This document shows, in pieces, positions 62,422 through 64,000 of a DNA stretch of 64,000 bases. This stretch comes from Mycolicibacterium palauense (lineage in GTDB: Bacteria; Actinomycetota; Actinomycetes; Mycobacteriales; Mycobacteriaceae). The notes under the pieces are model-generated. The model did no database searches. It saw nothing but the letters and a program-made list of their open reading frames with translations, and had not been told where the DNA came from. The stretch covers positions 1-64,000 of the forward strand of contig NZ_NVQF01000008.1 of assembly GCF_002592005.1 (NCBI RefSeq), read 5' to 3'. Every line of letters starts with the position of its first letter. The stretch's first letter is position 1. The position numbers and the translations under genes were made by a program.

Positions 62422-62449
62422 GCCGCTGTTAAGCGCCGGTAACAGCGGC
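62422..62449. terminator. 10-bp perfect hairpin downstream of the MFS gene
   Basis: GCCGCTGTTA (62422-62431) pairs perfectly with TAACAGCGGC (62440-62449) around an 8-nt loop. It is 135 bp past the MFS stop on that transcript and probably ends it before cbiM. Confidence 0.55.
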
Positions 62450-62584
62450 CTCCGCAACCGTGGTTCGCCGGATCGAACAGCGTGGATCCGCCGCCGCATC
62501 CACCCGTAGACGGTCGAGCCGGAGAAGCTGCTTCCCAACAATATTGGCAACCACAGCGCCGCCGTCCCCGCCGAGATATCGGCT

Positions 62585-63886
62585 CTAGACCTGGCACCCC
62601 GATGCGGTATCCGCGCACCGCGGCGTCCGCGGCGCAAGGTGTTTGGACCAGCCCGAGGCGCACCGCACCGTCGACGCGGCCGCCAGCACTCCGAGACAGG
62701 CCAGCATCACCGGATAGCTGACATAGCGCGCCAGGGCGGCAAGCAGAGCGGGGAAGAGGAATCCGACGTAGGCCAGCGAATAGTAGACACCCGTCAGTCC
62801 GACAACCCCGTCGGGCCCGGCGATCCTCTGCACCTCCAGCAGGCCGGAGACGATGGCGATGCCGTATGCGGCGCCCAGGAGCCCGGCCACCAGAACCGCG
62901 GCGGCGGCGGAGCGCATCATCGCCGCTCCGGCTGCCGCGATGACGCCGACGGTGATCAGCACCATGGCCACGACGATGGCCCGTGCGCTGGACCGGTCGT
63001 CGAGACGTCGGGCGATCGGTTGGACCACAACGCCGCATCCCAGCGTCAGCACGGTGACGGCCGCGGTGTAGAGCAGCGCCCACCGTCCCAGTCCATCGCC
63101 GACCGACGCGGGCAGCACGGCGTAGGCGATGGCGGCAGAGCCGAAGATCCACGGCGCCATCGGGACAACCACATGGGTGAACCGACGGTGGGCAACGCCC
63201 GGTACCCGCAATGCCGGCAGCCCGGATCCACGCGCTGCGGGCACGCGTGTCTCCACCGTCCGGGTGCAGACCAACCACAGCACGGGCACGCCCAGCAGGG
63301 CGTGCAGCACATAGGTGATCACCAGGGGGTCCGGCGCAAACGTCGCGAGCAGTCCCGAACACAACGGGCCGGCACCGAGACCCATCGAGAGCCAGGTGGA
63401 CGCGCGGCGGGCGCCGGCCCCCGGTCGGACGACCGCGTTGGGCGGTGCGCACAGCTCGATGATCCACGTGGACCCGACGGCCATCGCGATCCCGACGGCC
63501 AGCCCGCTGAGCAGGCGTCCGGCCAGCAGCGGACCGTAGCCCGCGACATCGCCGAGCGCCAGCACGAGGCTGCCCATCGCCGAACAGGCGAGCCCGACCG
63601 CCAGCACCGGCCGGCGTCCCTGGCGATCGGACAGCGCCGAGGCCAGCAGCAGCCCGGGGACGAGCCCGAGGACGTAGGCGCCCAGGAGGATGTCGACGTC
63701 GATCCGGCGGTATCCGCCCTGTTGGTAGGCGATCAGTAGCGGGGTGAACTGATTGCCGCCCCAGGTTGTCCAGGCGACGGCGATCGCGACGGCGAGCCAG
63801 GGCGCAATCCCCTTGCGCCGGCCGGACCTCGACCCGCACCTCGGCCCGGACCCTGACGCCGCCGTAGTGGCCGGCAACGCCCTCAC
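62585..63886 (-). CDS. major facilitator superfamily transporter
   Basis: 433 aa, twelve predicted helices. The loop 2-3 motif SALSDRQGRRPVLAVG is clear, and NQFTPLLIAYQQGG follows helix 1. The first 28 residues are basic and unusual. The substrate is unknown. GTG 63886 overlaps the stop of the upstream GntR-type gene by 4 nt, so it is probably controlled by and coupled to that regulator. Relation to the neighbouring cobalt and nitrile genes is not shown. Confidence 0.85.
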   Translation of the reverse strand: MRALPATTAASGSGPRCGSRSGRRKGIAPWLAVAIAVAWTTWGGNQFTPLLIAYQQGGYRRIDVDILLGAYVLGLVPGLLLASALSDRQGRRPVLAVGLACSAMGSLVLALGDVAGYGPLLAGRLLSGLAVGIAMAVGSTWIIELCAPPNAVVRPGAGARRASTWLSMGLGAGPLCSGLLATFAPDPLVITYVLHALLGVPVLWLVCTRTVETRVPAARGSGLPALRVPGVAHRRFTHVVVPMAPWIFGSAAIAYAVLPASVGDGLGRWALLYTAAVTVLTLGCGVVVQPIARRLDDRSSARAIVVAMVLITVGVIAAAGAAMMRSAAAAVLVAGLLGAAYGIAIVSGLLEVQRIAGPDGVVGLTGVYYSLAYVGFLFPALLAALARYVSYPVMLACLGVLAAASTVRCASGWSKHLAPRTPRCADTASGCQV

Positions 63887-64000
63887 GTCAGCGTCACCCG
63901 ATAGGTCGCCTCCAGATGCCGCAACAGCTCGGCCTCGAAGAGGCCGGTATCCCGTCGCGCGATCGCCGAGATGAGCCTGGCGTGCTCGTCGATGAGCCGC
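63883..64000 (-). CDS. GntR family regulator, FCD domain (3' end only)
   Basis: Only the last 38 codons are in the window: RLIDEHARLISAIARRD followed by TGLFEAELLRHLEATYRV. This is the end of an FCD effector domain, in which the His of DEHARLI is part of the metal/ligand site. The gene runs off the right edge. It overlaps the MFS gene by 4 nt (GTGA) and probably regulates it. Confidence 0.75.
   Translation of the reverse strand, partial: RLIDEHARLISAIARRDTGLFEAELLRHLEATYRVTLT

Larger units (their letters stand above)
62191..62584. promoter_or_regulatory. 394-bp gene-free leader upstream of cbiM
   Basis: I see no gene; short open frames on both strands lack support. The leftward strand carries an AT-rich patch near 62341-62370 that fits a cbiM promoter, followed by a leader with a CGACCT-AGCG-AGGTCG hairpin (62249-62264). 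A segment near 62307-62323 reads GCCAGAAGTCCTGTT on that strand, similar to a cobalamin-riboswitch B12 box (GCCAGGAGACCTGCC) at 11 of 15 places, but I could not fit a full riboswitch. Two further hairpins lie between here and the MFS gene. Confidence 0.45.

Noticed and set aside
62300..62480. Standard cobalamin riboswitch upstream of cbiM
   Set aside because: Only a weak B12-box-like segment is visible; the other conserved riboswitch segments could not be found in order, so it is reported only as a possibility.
62264..62637. Short open frames on both strands between cbiM and the MFS gene
   Set aside because: They overlap each other, lack ribosome sites and family features, and cover hairpins and the presumed cbiM promoter.

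Overview
The window is high-GC actinobacterial DNA whose gene order follows Mycobacterium tuberculosis in three blocks: Rv2071c-Rv2074 (cobM, cobL, SDR, F420-type reductase), Rv2089c-Rv2097c (pepE, exonuclease, DUF4333, helY, tatC, tatA, pafC, pafB, pafA) and Rv2109c-Rv2122c (prcA, prcB, pup, dop, membrane proteins, mpa, lppK, trmI, RecB-like nuclease, hisG, hisE). Between and after these core blocks sit genes absent from that region of M. tuberculosis, many for growth on polyols, nitriles and unidentified compounds. A fast-growing environmental mycobacterium (Mycolicibacterium-like) fits best. No rRNA, tRNA, CRISPR array or insertion sequence was seen.

Layout. 0.2-3.4 kb: end of corrin biosynthesis plus a short-chain dehydrogenase and a biliverdin-reductase-type protein. 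3.5-14.8 kb: peptidase, NTF2-like protein, exonuclease, HelY helicase, Tat translocase, PafB/PafC regulators and the Pup ligase PafA. 15.0-17.1 kb: a small ESX-like helical protein paired with a DUF1023 alpha/beta hydrolase. 17.2-20.7 kb: a succinate dehydrogenase (Sdh1 type). 21.0-31.3 kb: a polyol island: SDR, RpiB-type isomerase and DhaK-DhaL kinase on one strand (the architecture of D-threitol to D-erythrose-4-phosphate catabolism), facing a sugar ABC importer, DeoR regulator and glycerol-kinase-like enzyme. 31.3-43.8 kb: proteasome, Pup, Dop, Mpa and associated conserved genes. The Pup-proteasome genes are thus split by about 16.5 kb of unrelated metabolism.

43.9-51.1 kb: an insert of visibly lower GC between the Rv2119-side and Rv2120c-side genes: maleate-isomerase-like racemase, IclR regulator, an unrecognised 160-aa protein, a DUF3830 protein, an NtaA/SnaA-type flavin monooxygenase and a FecBCDE-type ABC importer. 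This looks like one uptake-and-degradation system whose substrate I cannot name; it is the best candidate for an undescribed system.

51.1-54.1 kb returns to core genes (flavoprotein oxidoreductase, DUF4126, hisG, hisE). 54.2-62.2 kb is a complete nitrile-use module: AmiC-like sensor, MarR regulator, cobalt-type nitrile hydratase (beta, alpha, activator with a histidine-rich tail), DUF1097 membrane protein, divergent acetamidase/formamidase, and an ECF cobalt importer (CbiM, CbiN, CbiQ, CbiO) that can supply the hydratase metal. The window ends in an MFS transporter and the last codons of a GntR/FCD regulator.

A recurring peculiarity is short tandem repeats: in-frame minisatellites in linkers and tails of many proteins, and two unrelated intergenic arrays that both have four copies of a 14-bp unit.
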